DNA of 64,000 nucleotides from Nansenia antarctica. Its lineage: Eukaryota; Chordata; Actinopteri; Argentiniformes; Microstomatidae. The position numbers and the translations under genes are program-made. The stretch lies in the NCBI GenBank assembly GCA_963989245.1, contig OZ022339.1, positions 91,057,142 through 91,121,141 on the forward strand, written 5' to 3'. Numbering within the stretch: the stretch's first letter is position 1; each line of letters starts with the position of its first letter. A model generated the notes under the pieces. The model searched no databases, was not told where the DNA came from, and was given only the letters and a program-made list of their open reading frames with translations. This document shows positions 33,465 to 44,169 of the stretch, piece after piece.

Positions 33465-36400
33465 TGTGTATGTGAATGTGAGGTGTGTGTGAATGTGTAT
33501 CTGAACTCTGTTGTGTTGCAGGTGAAGAGTAGTGGCAGTAGGGCCAAGAAGAGCTTCAAGAGCTCTAAGAAGAGCGCCAGGTGGGCCAGGAAGGGCACCA
33601 AGCACTCTGACAAGGGCTCCAAGAGCTCTGTGAAGAGCTCCAACACTGATGCAGGTGAGAGGGTTTTCTGTTGACTTCTCCCTGTAGAGTCCCTATGTTG
33701 ATTATTTGCAAAGACTTGTTTGATAAGAAGTAAAACATTTCTTTCATCCCATTAAACATCCAATATCCACATGCTACCATTCATTATGAACGCATGGCCA
33801 TACATATCAGTGTGAATGTAAGGCCTAGAAATGGCTCCATCATGCAATACTAGTGTGAATATTGTAACACAACCATTGATTGTCTTAATGTACTACAGAC
33901 TATTTCCTAGGTGGCAATAAAACCCCAGAATCCTCTGTTTGTTTCTTTTAGCTCGCGCTGAGACGTCCTCCTCAGCCGGAGCGAAGGACAAGTATGAGGA
34001 CAGAGCGGCAGTCATCAGGCTGCTGGAGGAGGAGGGGCCGGGGGGGGCTGGGTGGTTAAACACCAACATCGATCAGGACCGCCTCCCCACCCTGATCACA
34101 TTCATGAAGTGTCTCACTGATGAGTAAGGATTATGTGCTCTACTGTATCTATAGTGGGATGCAAGACCAGCCTCACCCAAGGCCGTTACACCTGGCGGCA
34201 CGACCAGGTGCTAAGGTGTCTTGCAGCAGTGCTGGAAAGTCAACGGACAAGTGTGAACGCCCTTCCTCCCCCATCATCCCGGTGGCAGCCAGCACCATTT
34301 GTTCGGGAGGGCGAGGGTCAAGCCTGCCTCACCACCATAAGACCAGACACTGGGCAGCTGGGCAGAGCACGGGACTGGAAGCTGCTGGCAGACTTGGACA
34401 AGAAACTCTGCTTCCCAGCTGAGATCGCAGCCACCAACCTGCGACCAGACCTTGTGCTGTGGTCAGCCTCGCTCAAGCTTGTTTACATCATCGAGCTCAC
34501 TGTGCCCTGGGAGGGTGCAGTGGAGGAGGCCTACGAGCGGAAGAGGCTGAGGTACACTGAACTCGCAGCAGATGCCCAACAACAAGGCTGGACAGCGAAG
34601 GTACGCCCAGTGGAAGTAGGCTGCAGAGGGTTCGTAGCCACCTCAACATCCAGGCTACTCAGGGAGATGGGAGTGCGAGGGAAGACCCACCGGCAGGCAA
34701 TCAAGGACCTCTCCAGGGCTGCTGAAAAGGGGAGCCAGTGGCTGTGGATGAAGAGAAAGGACTCGACCCGGGCGTTCAAATGAGCTGATCGCATCTAGGG
34801 AGTGAACCTGGGACGCTGGGATTCACTGCTGAACCCTCTGGAGGTGTCGTGGGCTTATCAGCGAAACATTCATGAAGGAGGGCGCCCACTTGACAACCCA
34901 AAGGATGCCATCGCTCATTTGAACACCACAGAGTCTTATCGGTGCCTTAAGTATGTATGTATCGAGGGATATCAACATCTAGTCCTACATAACAGATCTG
35001 ATCATCTGGTGAACCAGTGACTGCTGTGAAAGTGCAGCTGGCAACAAGGGAAAGACCTTGCGACAGCATGGAAAGACAGCTGACAGGAGGGAATAGACCC
35101 CAACGGGGCCGCCATGGGCTAGCTACCCGTGGCGGCGGGATCCAGCACGAACAGTGTATGGGTCCCACCCAAACTTGGCTACGAAAAATTCTAAGAAGAA
35201 AATACCCCCTGAGCCTGCGAGAGCGGGGGCGGAAGATGGCTCATCGGCAGACTACCCGGTAACGAACACAGGAACGGAACAGACTACGAGATTGATGATC
35301 AGCATACCTGAGGCTCCGACAGCTACAGCAGGACACACGCTCCAGAACTGCGTATGTGGTTGGACAAAGGTTACTTCCACCCATGGCCTGAAGATACACC
35401 AGGGCAAGAAAGGGTGCCTAAAGAAGGGTCAACAGGGAAGTCGCATCGACAGCTACTTTTTGAGAAGCAGGCCGAGTCAGTCGACTGAAGTTCAGCAGCA
35501 GGACACACACCACAGTCTGCAGGACATCAACACCCCTGTCCCAGAGGAGGAAGAACAAGGCACAGGAGAGCAACCTGAATCCAACACATCACGACCACCA
35601 GCAGAGAAGAAGATCCAGGGGCGAAGGCCATTAGTCAAGTGGCCAAAGTCCTGCAACAAGACGCTGTGGAAGGAGGTCAACACTGATCTCTGCAACATCC
35701 TAGAAGGGATCAGAGGCACCACCATGAAGAAGTTGGAGAGAATGGGCAACCTCATCTATGCCTATGGAGTGGAACAGTTCGGAGTGGTCGAAGGCAAACG
35801 ATCTACTCAGTCAATTCCCACCAAGTCCAGAAGGCAGACAGAAATAGACCGACTAGTCAAGGAGAGGAGGCAGCTGAAGAAGCAATGGAGGAAGGCCACA
35901 GAGGAGGAGAAGGAGGGAATAAACCTGCTGCAGGAAGAGATTAAGAGCAGGCTTGCAACACTGAGGAGAGCTGAAAACCTCCTGAAGAGGCGCAGAAGGA
36001 AGGAGCAAACAAGATCACGCTTCTACAAAGATCCTTTCAAATTTGTGAAGACTCTCTTCACAAAGGAGAAGAGCGGAAGTCTCTCTGTGGCAAAGGCCCA
36101 CCTGGAAGAACATCTGAAAAAGGGCTGCACAGATGACCGACACCAGGAAGAGGTCACGCTCCCACCTGACATGCCACCAGTCAATCCACCAGAGCACGAA
36201 CTAGATATCAGTCCACCCAGGTGGAGTGAAGTAGACAACACTGTGCGTAGAGCAAGGGCCGCGTCAGCTCCAGGTCCCAACGGAGTTCCATACAGGCTCT
36301 ACAAAAACGCACCAGATGTCCTGAGATTCCTCTGGAAGCTGATGAAAGTTGTGTGGCAAAAGAAGGCGATACCAACGTCCTGGCGGAGAGCCGGAGGGAT

Positions 36401-38889
36401 CCTTATCCCCAAGGAAAAGGACTCAACAGAAATCGGACAGTTCCGGCAGATCAGCCTTCTAAATGTCGAGGGAAAAATCTTCTTCAGCGTGGTCGCTCAT
36501 AGGCTGGCAGGATACCTGCAAAGAAACAACCTGATTGACACGTCAATCCAGAAAGCAGGCATCTCAGGCTTCTCAGGGTGTGTCGAACATGCTAGTGTCA
36601 TCTGGCATCAGATCCAGGTCGCCAAGAAGGAGGGAACGGACCTCCATGTGGTGTTCCTGGATCTTGCGAATGCCTTTGGCTCAGTCCCTCACAACCTCCT
36701 GTGGACAGCCTTCGACTACTTCAGGATCCCACCAGCTCTCACAACCCTTGTCAAGGCCTACTTCCAGGACGTCCAGCTCTGCGTGACCACAGCAGAGTAC
36801 ACCACAGCATGGCAACATCTGGAAGTGGGAATCATGGCCGGCTGCACCATCTCCCCGCTGGCCTTCACCATGGCCATGGAGGTCATTATTCGGGCCTCTC
36901 GATGGGTGGTTGGCGGACAGCGAATAAGACCTGGGCTGAGGTTGCCGCCGATCAGAGCCTACATGGATGACCTCACAACACTCACCACGACCAAGGCTTG
37001 CACAGTACGGCTACTAAGAAAGCTCCAGGAAAACATTCAGTTGGCTCGCATGAAGATCAAGCCGAGCAAGTCCAGAAGCATCTCCATTGTCAAGGGGAAG
37101 CTGTCAGACCACCGCTTCCACATTGGCAAAGAACCCATTCCAACGGTCTCCGAGAAGCCTGTGAAGAGCCTAGGTCGTTGGTATGATGCCTCCCTCAAAG
37201 ATAAAGAGCAAGTAGAGCAGCTCAGGAAGGAGGTAGCCAGCGGTCTGGAGAACATCGACAGAACCCTGCTTCCTGGCAAGCTGAAGCTCTGGTGCATGCA
37301 GTATGGACTACTTCCACGTCTCCTGTGGCCACTAACCCTCTATGAAGTTCCTCTCTCAAAGGTGGAAAAGCTGGAGAGACTGGTCAACTCATATGCAAGG
37401 AAGTGGCTTGGCCTTCCCAGGTGCCTCAGCAGCATTGGGCTCTACGGCAAAGGGATGTTACACCTGCCCATTTCCAGTCTGACAGAGGAGTACAAGTGTG
37501 CCAAAGTCAGACTGGAGATGATGCTTCTGGATTCGAATGATCCATTTGTAGCCCAAGCTGCCCCCATCCTGGCCACTGGGAGGAAGTGGACCCCATTGGC
37601 TGCAACTGAGCAGGCAAAGGCAGCACTCAGACACAGGGACATTGTGGGCCGAGTGCAGGAGGGGAGGAGTGGTCTTGGCCTCGGGATTAGTACACCGGCC
37701 TGGAGCAAGGCCAATCCATCTCAGAGACGCAAGCTGGTGGTCCAGGAGGTACGTCGGGAAGAGGAAGCAGGAAGGCGCGCACAAGCTGTGACGCAGGCAA
37801 AGCAAGGGCAGTGGATGGCATGGGAAGGAGTGGAAAAGAGGAAGATCTCCTGGAAAGATCTGTGGGAGATGGAGGCATTCAGAGCGAGCTTCACCATCAG
37901 GGCTGCCTACGATGTCCTGCCTTCTCCTGCAAACCTAAGCCAGTGGTATGGCGAAGACCCCACGTGCCCTCTATGTCAAAGTCCAGCAACACTGAAGCAC
38001 ATCTTAGTGGGATGCAAGACCAGCCTCACCCAAGGCCGTTACACCTGGCGGCACGACCAGGTGCTAAGGTGTCTTGCAGCAGTGCTGGAAAGTCAACGGA
38101 CAAGTGTGAACGCCCTTCCTCCCCCATCATCCCGGTGGCAGCCAGCACCATTTGTTCGGGAGGGCGAGGGTCAAGCCTGCCTCACCACCATAAGACCAGA
38201 CACTGGGCAGCTGGGCAGAGCACGGGACTGGAAGCTGCTGGCAGACTTGGACAAGAAACTCTGCTTCCCAGCTGAGATCGCAGCCACCAACCTGCGACCA
38301 GACCTTGTGCTGTGGTCAGCCTCGCTCAAGCTTGTTTACATCATCGAGCTCACTGTGCCCTGGGAGGGTGCAGTGGAGGAGGCCTACGAGCGGAAGAGGC
38401 TGAGGTACACTGAACTCGCAGCAGATGCCCAACAACAAGGCTGGACAGCGAAGGTACGCCCAGTGGAAGTAGGCTGCAGAGGGTTCGTAGCCACCTCAAC
38501 ATCCAGGCTACTCAGGGAGATGGGAGTGCGAGGGAAGACCCACCGGCAGGCAATCAAGGACCTCTCCAGGGCTGCTGAAAAGGGGAGCCAGTGGCTGTGG
38601 ATGAAGAGAAAGGACTCGACCCGGGCGTTCAAATGAGCTGATCGCATCTAGGGAGTGAACCTGGGACGCTGGGATTCACTGCTGAACCCTCTGGAGGTGT
38701 CGTGGGCTTATCAGCGAAACATTCATGAAGGAGGGCGCCCACTTGACAACCCAAAGGATGCCATCGCTCATTTGAACACCACAGAGTCTTATCGGTGCCT
38801 TAAGTATGTATGTATCGAGGGATATCAACATCTAGTCCTACATAACAGATCTGCTCCCTATGTTTCAATACACATGATTCAATAATCAA

Positions 38890-38943
<54 letters not shown>

Positions 38944-41900
38944 GTTTCAATACACACCCAATATTTCGTGACATTAGAATTATACGGTTCTATCTCCATT
39001 TTTGTCAAAATTGAGTTTTTTTACATAATCTGATCCATTAGGTGTTTATTAATGCCTGTGTGGTGTTATTTTTAAAATGTTGACATTTTTGAGTTAGTAA
39101 TTAATAAAATACAAAGGTTCCATCTCACAAAACCTAATGGAATGTAAAAACTTTGACGCTCAATATCTCTGAACTTCCCTAAACGGAGATAGAACCTTAT
39201 CATTCTAAGCTCACGATTTCGCACCCTGCGCATAAACAGCACAACAAGTGTAAGCCAAGACCAAATAATTGAAAACTTTGACTTGTTTCTTCACCAGGCA
39301 GTGGATGGTGATCCATGACTGCATGAGAGACCCGGTAAGTGTATTTTATGTGTTATTATTTTACTTTAGAGTTAGCAGGCATACCATACCAGTCATTATG
39401 GTATAACTCCTATTTTAGAAACTCTACACAGCTTCCTGTTAAGTTCAGAATAGATTTCAAGATCCTTCTGCTTGTTTATAAAGCTCTCACTGGCACAGCA
39501 CCAGAATATTTGAAAGACCTTTTGCTAGCATATCAGCCCAATAGAGCTCTCAGGTCTTCTGACGCTGGTTTTCTCTGTGTACCACATGTACAAAAGAAGA
39601 GATTTGGTGAGGCTGCATTCTCATTTTATGCACCCAAATTGTGGAATGCACTGCCAGTTTACATTAGGGATGCAACTTCAGCAAATATGTCAAGACTAAA
39701 AACCCATCTTTTTAATATTGCCTTTAAATGACAATATAATTAAATTAAGATTATTATAATGATTAAAGCATTTTGAGCTGCAACGTTTGCAGGAAAAGCG
39801 CTATACAAATAAAGTTATTATTATTATTATTATTATTATTATTGTTTGTGTTGAATCAGTGAATCGAAATGATTATCTTCTTTAAGCTGAACAACTAATC
39901 CATCACTCTCTTTTGAATGAACACAGATGACCAAGGCGCAGCTTGAAGTCACGGGCCAGAAGATAGTAAAACTGATCTCCAACGCGGTCATAGAGGTCAT
40001 CCTCCCTACTCTACAGCGTGTCATAAAGCTGAATGAGGCCAGTGGATCACCCCCCCATCATGAGGCCAGTGGATCACCCCCCCTGGATGATCCACTCCGG
40101 GTCCTCTTTGGGATCACCGAGGACACCGTCCTCCAATCACTGGGCTCGATCTCCTCTAGCTCCTTTGATTCGACCAGACCTGTGGTGAGAGACGTCCTGG
40201 AGCATTTGAACTCTGACGTCGCCTTGATAATTTCAAGGCCAGGTACGTCTGCCCCTAAAGACTTCGATAAGGAGCGCTCCCTGTGCGCGGCCACTTGGAG
40301 GATGATGCGCGGGGTGACCATCAAGCTCCAGGAATGTGGGATCTACAAACCAGTGGTGCCACAGACTAAGGCCATGACCCATATGACCGACCTGGGGCCA
40401 ATGACGGCCGACATCATGACTGCCATCGTTGAGACGGTGGAGTCATGCAGCTCAGCTGATCAGGAGGGCGTGCAGGGAGCAGCTGACATGCTCAGAGAGA
40501 TAGCAAAGAAGATCAGCAGGATCAGCTCTGTCTCTGATCAGGAGGCATCCTCTGCCGGAGCGCCGCATAGACGTGTGTCCTCCTCTTCCAGTGTGGGACG
40601 ACACCTCAGGATTATTAAGAGTGAGGAGTTTCACTCCAAAGCCACCAAGGCCGTTGGTGAAATTCTGAGCAAGAATATCTACGGCTGTTTACCGTCTGGC
40701 TCAACTAGTGATGTCACTGGCCAAGCCAACATGGCCGCCGCGATGACCACCTCCCCAACTCCTGAAGATTTAAACTTGGAGGCGGCTCACGTCGTCGACA
40801 CATTCGCGTCTGATGTTGAAGACATCATTCAGACCACGGATTTGGACGGGTCTATTGCAAATAAAATCTTCACTGGTACCCGTAAGATGTTTGCAAATAT
40901 GCAGACGAAATTGGCTGACTTGTTCAGGCGAGAGTCAGTCATAAGTGGGAGGGCCTCAGCTTTGAGTGGAACCAGCGGAGAGGAAATCCCATTGCTCGTA
41001 GAGATTGGAACCAACGGAGAGGAACTATGTCTAGAACTACAAGACATCAGTGATGAGGAACTTGCCTCCATCCAGTCCGGGAGTGTCTCTCAGGCCATTA
41101 ACTATGAAGAAGTCACCAAGGAAGTCTATGGTGAACTTGCAGCCACATTTAGATCTGAGGTGGCGAGACTAGAGTCCTCAATCTCTGCCCGTAAGAAGTC
41201 CTCGATTCTGTCCATAACGGTGGAAGACATCCTAGCTGGACTGGCGAATTATCCAACAGCAGAACTCTGTGGTGATATGTATCTGGAGGATTTAGAGGAT
41301 GTTCCCCAGGTCAGCCGTTGTTCCAGCGTGGATAGACTTTCTAATGAGGACATTAGATGTGAGGCCACAGAGGCCGTCAGCGAGTGGCTGCAGAAGTCTG
41401 CCATAAATATGCCTTTCACATGCAGTCTACCCATATCAGATATCAATATGGAGGACTTTCAGAGGCAAGCCGCTGAGAAAGTGAGAGACGTCCTCATGAG
41501 ATCAGAGAGATGCTCCCCCAGTGCAGGAAGTTCTTCCCACCACTCTGGGTTAACTACCTGTTGTGCTGACTTGTCAGCATTAGACCTTGTTGGCACGTTT
41601 GTGAATGGCGTTAAGAGCCTGTTCCAGACTCAGGAGTCCTCAGCTAGTTCCAGTCTGCTCCTCGGGGGAAGTGTGGGAGGTTCTGAGGCCTCTGAGGTAT
41701 CGGAGTTGAGACTGGGGTCTACAGCACAGACCATCTGGAGAGATCTGCAGCGGAAGCTGAAGGAATTCTTCACTCAGCGTGAGATGCATGCCGCTGAGCA
41801 AAGTGCATCTATGGCTAAGGCTAGGGAGAGCATTAGCCAGATCCTGGTTGCCATTCAGGGTGACATGGTGGCACAGTCAGAAGAAATGGAGACCTCAGTG

Positions 41901-43358
41901 GAGCTCCGACAATGGCACAGTGCTATAGGATCTCTACTGGAGAAAGTAGAGATGGTGTCTAGTGAGGGTAGTGATGGACTTTCCAGTGAGGGTGGTGCGT
42001 TAGTAGCTACAGAGTTGCTCAGGGCCTCCTCCTCTCTGTCCACACGGTCCAAGTTTGAGAATGTGTCTTTGACACATTCAAAGCTTGAGAGCTCTGATGA
42101 GACTGTGCCGGAGGATTCCGTCAGTGACAAACAGCTGATGGCCGACGTGGTGAAAGTCCTGATGGACCACATGGACCTGCCGGTTCTTGAAGAGGTCACC
42201 TCTCCCGGAGCTGACCTCACCAGACTGCTGTCCCAGGTGAGGTTCCGCACCTTGACTCACGCCCTTGTGGACAGACTCCAGGCGCTGATGTCCCTGCACA
42301 GCAGTCTATCGGTGGATGTTGGGAAGTGTGTGTCGGACAGTGTTCTGTCCAAACCGACACAGGCAGAGAAGTGTTTTAAGGTGGGCATTGAGGTGGTCTA
42401 CGCCTTTGCCGAGGAGTCGGTGAAGCGCTTGCTTCTTCCCGTGATCGTCCCTCGCTCATCATGGAGCACGGAGGAGGAAGCTTCCGACAACAACGCCCCG
42501 ACCAGAGTCTCCAGCCCCAAGAGCCTGCTGTCCACCAGCTCTTCGGAGATATACAACAACACAGTGGATCTGTTCTCCAGGGTCCTGGTCCACCAGGTGT
42601 TGGACAACGTATCAATGGTATCCGACACCACAACAGCCTCCACAGCCTCACTCACACAGCCTCAGAGTGAGAAGAAGAAAGGGAAATTTGGGAAATTCCT
42701 TTCAATGTTGAAGAGAAAGGTAAAACAGATATATACAGTGAATTTATCAAAGAAAGCCACATGTACTCGGTGATGTAACTGTAATGTAAAGTCTTACCAG
42801 TTTATCATAAAACAGTAGACAAGCTATGCATTGTTGTTGTAGGAATAATGGGGTTTTAAGAGATATGTTCTGTCATTGATTCTTCTTCTGTAACAACTGA
42901 TGTCGTGCAAGATGTCGTGCAAGAAGAGCAAACAGGTAGGTGTCCAGGCTCCAGCCCCAGGACAGGAGGACATCGAGGATGGTGTCCAGCCTCCAGCCCC
43001 GGGACAGGAGGACATCAAGGACGGTGTCCAGCCTCCAGCCCCCGGACAGGAGGACATTGAGGTTGCCCACGACGATGGACACAGCAGAGGTAAGTCAACA
43101 TGTATAACACACAGACCAAGGACATACTAACCAAACTAATAAAGTATTCTGTAGCTATAGGCCTGGTGAAGCTCATATGAACTTTCTCTCCTGTCTCTAG
43201 CGGCCAGCCCAGTGAGGTCTGTGACAACTCCCATTGAGGAGAGAGGAGCTTCAAAGACACAGAAGCGTTCCCTCCTCTCGAGGATGCTCACGTCTGTGAA
43301 GAGCCTTGGCCTCTGCTGCTGTCCATGCAAACAGTGTCCATCCAAGAAGACCCAGTAA
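33108..43358 (+). CDS. Uncharacterised serine-rich protein with internal duplication, seven coding exons
   Basis: I do not recognise this family. Exons: 33108-33122, 33522-33654, 33952-34123, 39298-39334 (37 nt), 39927-42719 (2793 nt), 42912-43089, 43201-43358. Phases agree throughout; 3486 nt, 1161 aa. All introns are GT-AG. The acceptor of exon 6 could also be twelve bases later. The N-terminus is Lys/Ser-rich (KSSGSRAKKSFKSSKKSAR). Exons 3-4 encode RLPTLITFMKCLTDE then QWMVIHDCMRDP. The large exon is mostly helical and Ser-rich. It has a tandem duplication of about 275 aa: EEFHSKATKAVGEIL / EDFQRQAAEKVRDVL (exon residues 233 and 509), AAHVVDTFASDVEDIIQ / LDLVGTFVNGVKSLFQ, and KMFANMQTKLADLF / TIWRDLQRKLKEFF. 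Exon 6 has three 14-residue repeats (GVQPPAPGQEDIED). The C-terminus LGLCCCPCKQC could be palmitoylated. No signal peptide or catalytic motif seen. Confidence 0.8.
33254..33458. repeat. (GT)n microsatellite with GAATGTGAG spacers
   Basis: Fills most of intron 1 of the uncharacterised gene, ending about 60 bases before the exon 2 acceptor. Confidence 0.95.
34152..34998 (+). mobile_element. 5'-truncated HERO/R4-like LINE copy (847 bp)
   Basis: Matches 38005-38851 base for base as far as I could follow, at constant offset 3853. It includes the last part of the ORF (stop at 34781-34783) and the 3' UTR ending CATAACAGATCTG. It begins mid-ORF (GTGGGATGCAAGACCAGCCT) and runs straight into the 5' end of the full copy at 34999. 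Confidence 0.95.
34999..38852 (+). mobile_element. Full-length RLE-type non-LTR retrotransposon (HERO/R4-like)
   Basis: 5' UTR about 34999-35153, one ORF (35154-38636) and a 215-base 3' UTR ending CATAACAGATCTG, with no poly(A). It lies in intron 3 of the uncharacterised gene in the same orientation. It contains no obvious lesion, so it may be active or very recently so. The 5' end is inferred from where homology with the upstream copy stops. Confidence 0.85.
35154..38636 (+). CDS. LINE polyprotein: zinc finger, reverse transcriptase, restriction-like endonuclease
   Basis: 1160 aa. An N-terminal Cys/His finger (CVCGWTKVTSTHGLKIHQ then C, residues about 66-88) binds nucleic acid in RLE-type LINEs. 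A basic region (KRRRRKEQTRSRFYKDPFKF) precedes the reverse transcriptase (about 360-640), with VVFLDLANAFGSVPH (motif A), GCTISPLAF (motif B) and AYMDDLTTLT (motif C). Thumb sequence KSLGRWYDASLKD follows. Near 938-955 lies CPLCQSPATLKHILVGC (CCHC), then the endonuclease RPDLVLWSASLKLVYIIELT with its PD...E core and the ERKRLRYTEL helix (about 1048-1090). This domain order defines the R2/R4/NeSL/HERO group. I favour HERO-like but cannot settle the clade. Motif C is YMDD where most LINEs have YADD or FADD. Start chosen as first ATG after the preceding stop; an upstream non-ATG start is possible. Confidence 0.9.
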   Translation: MYGSHPNLATKNSKKKIPPEPARAGAEDGSSADYPVTNTGTEQTTRLMISIPEAPTATAGHTLQNCVCGWTKVTSTHGLKIHQGKKGCLKKGQQGSRIDSYFLRSRPSQSTEVQQQDTHHSLQDINTPVPEEEEQGTGEQPESNTSRPPAEKKIQGRRPLVKWPKSCNKTLWKEVNTDLCNILEGIRGTTMKKLERMGNLIYAYGVEQFGVVEGKRSTQSIPTKSRRQTEIDRLVKERRQLKKQWRKATEEEKEGINLLQEEIKSRLATLRRAENLLKRRRRKEQTRSRFYKDPFKFVKTLFTKEKSGSLSVAKAHLEEHLKKGCTDDRHQEEVTLPPDMPPVNPPEHELDISPPRWSEVDNTVRRARAASAPGPNGVPYRLYKNAPDVLRFLWKLMKVVWQKKAIPTSWRRAGGILIPKEKDSTEIGQFRQISLLNVEGKIFFSVVAHRLAGYLQRNNLIDTSIQKAGISGFSGCVEHASVIWHQIQVAKKEGTDLHVVFLDLANAFGSVPHNLLWTAFDYFRIPPALTTLVKAYFQDVQLCVTTAEYTTAWQHLEVGIMAGCTISPLAFTMAMEVIIRASRWVVGGQRIRPGLRLPPIRAYMDDLTTLTTTKACTVRLLRKLQENIQLARMKIKPSKSRSISIVKGKLSDHRFHIGKEPIPTVSEKPVKSLGRWYDASLKDKEQVEQLRKEVASGLENIDRTLLPGKLKLWCMQYGLLPRLLWPLTLYEVPLSKVEKLERLVNSYARKWLGLPRCLSSIGLYGKGMLHLPISSLTEEYKCAKVRLEMMLLDSNDPFVAQAAPILATGRKWTPLAATEQAKAALRHRDIVGRVQEGRSGLGLGISTPAWSKANPSQRRKLVVQEVRREEEAGRRAQAVTQAKQGQWMAWEGVEKRKISWKDLWEMEAFRASFTIRAAYDVLPSPANLSQWYGEDPTCPLCQSPATLKHILVGCKTSLTQGRYTWRHDQVLRCLAAVLESQRTSVNALPPPSSRWQPAPFVREGEGQACLTTIRPDTGQLGRARDWKLLADLDKKLCFPAEIAATNLRPDLVLWSASLKLVYIIELTVPWEGAVEEAYERKRLRYTELAADAQQQGWTAKVRPVEVGCRGFVATSTSRLLREMGVRGKTHRQAIKDLSRAAEKGSQWLWMKRKDSTRAFK
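38888..38943. repeat. (ATT)n microsatellite between 15-bp direct repeats
   Basis: ATT units at 38888-38940. TATGTTTCAATACAC occurs exactly at 38859-38873 and 38941-38955, bracketing the run. Confidence 0.9.
39405..39845 (+). mobile_element. 5'-truncated L2-like LINE with ORF remnant
   Basis: Encodes the C-terminal tail of a LINE polyprotein (LPVKFRIDFKILLLVYKALT, APKLWNALPVYIRDA, RLKTHLFNIAFK then stop at 39729-39731). The 3' UTR ends GCGCTATACAAATAAAGTT followed by (ATT)n, an L2-type end. It lies in intron 4 of the uncharacterised gene, 80 bases before exon 5. No start of its own. Confidence 0.8.
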
Positions 43359-43399
43359 CCGTCGTCTGGTTACAATGCATACAAATGCATACATGCATC

Positions 43400-43405
43400 A
43401 ATAAA
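43400..43405 (+). terminator. Poly(A) signal of the uncharacterised gene
   Basis: AATAAA 41 bases after the stop codon. Confidence 0.7.
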
Positions 43406-43628
43406 AAATAATTTGGCTTCCATTCCTTTTGCTTGTGCATTTTTCATATCTTAGGAACTTGTTATGCTGAAGATTGTGTAACTAGATAAGTTTGGTCTTT
43501 ACAATATCATAGAAATGTAATCATAACAAGAATCATACAAGACATATTAGAAATCATCATTAGAAATATGCATTAGCTAGAAATGGTTGGTCTACTACTG
43601 GAATGATCTCTCCTGGTTGGAAAATAAA

Positions 43629-43669
<41 letters not shown>

Positions 43670-43760
43670 ACAGACAGAAAATGCACTACTACAGAAAACA
43701 GACCTACACACACAGACAAGGCCATCCTAATGACAGCTGTCACAGAGGGTCACCTAAAAC
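43406..43760. other. Intergenic DNA with a (CA)n run
   Basis: (CA)n at 43629-43667. Nothing else recognised. Confidence 0.7.
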
Positions 43761-44169
43761 AGCGGTCCCCAACCTTTTTTGCGCCACGGACCGGTTTCAT
43801 GTAAGACAATATTTTCACGGACCGGCCTTCGGGTGTGGGGGCAGAAATATATCGAAATAAAATTATACGGCCGCAGTGTTTCCTCCAGGAATTTCCACAT
43901 TAGTGGCGGCCAGGCAAATCCATTTTTTCCGCGCGCACGCGCGCTCAAAACAACGACATAATTTCACCAAAAACTAGAGGGAGCATGGCAAAAAAATAAA
44001 TAGCGGTTAAGCCATTAAAGCCAAGCGGCGATGTTTTATATAGCAGGTGATCATACCAATATATCGGGAGGCTACAGCTGCAGCAGAACATGGGGAACGC
44101 GCATACATACAGCACTGAACGTAGGTTACCGTATAATATCCATCTTTGGATCATAATAATATACATGTC
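43761..44169. mobile_element. hAT-type element end, cut by the Gypsy insertion
   Basis: CAGCGGTCCCCAACCTTTTT at about 43762 and CCACGGACCGGTTTCA are typical hAT end and subterminal sequences. The opposite end was not found beyond the Gypsy element, so only a fragment is claimed. Confidence 0.5.

Noticed and set aside
34133..34783. Separate 216-aa endonuclease gene
   Set aside because: Identical to the C-terminus of the LINE ORF at 38005-38636; it is the truncated copy.
42824..43082. Minus-strand repeat frames (SSCPGAGGW)
   Set aside because: Antisense of the 42-bp coding repeats in exon 6 of the plus-strand gene.
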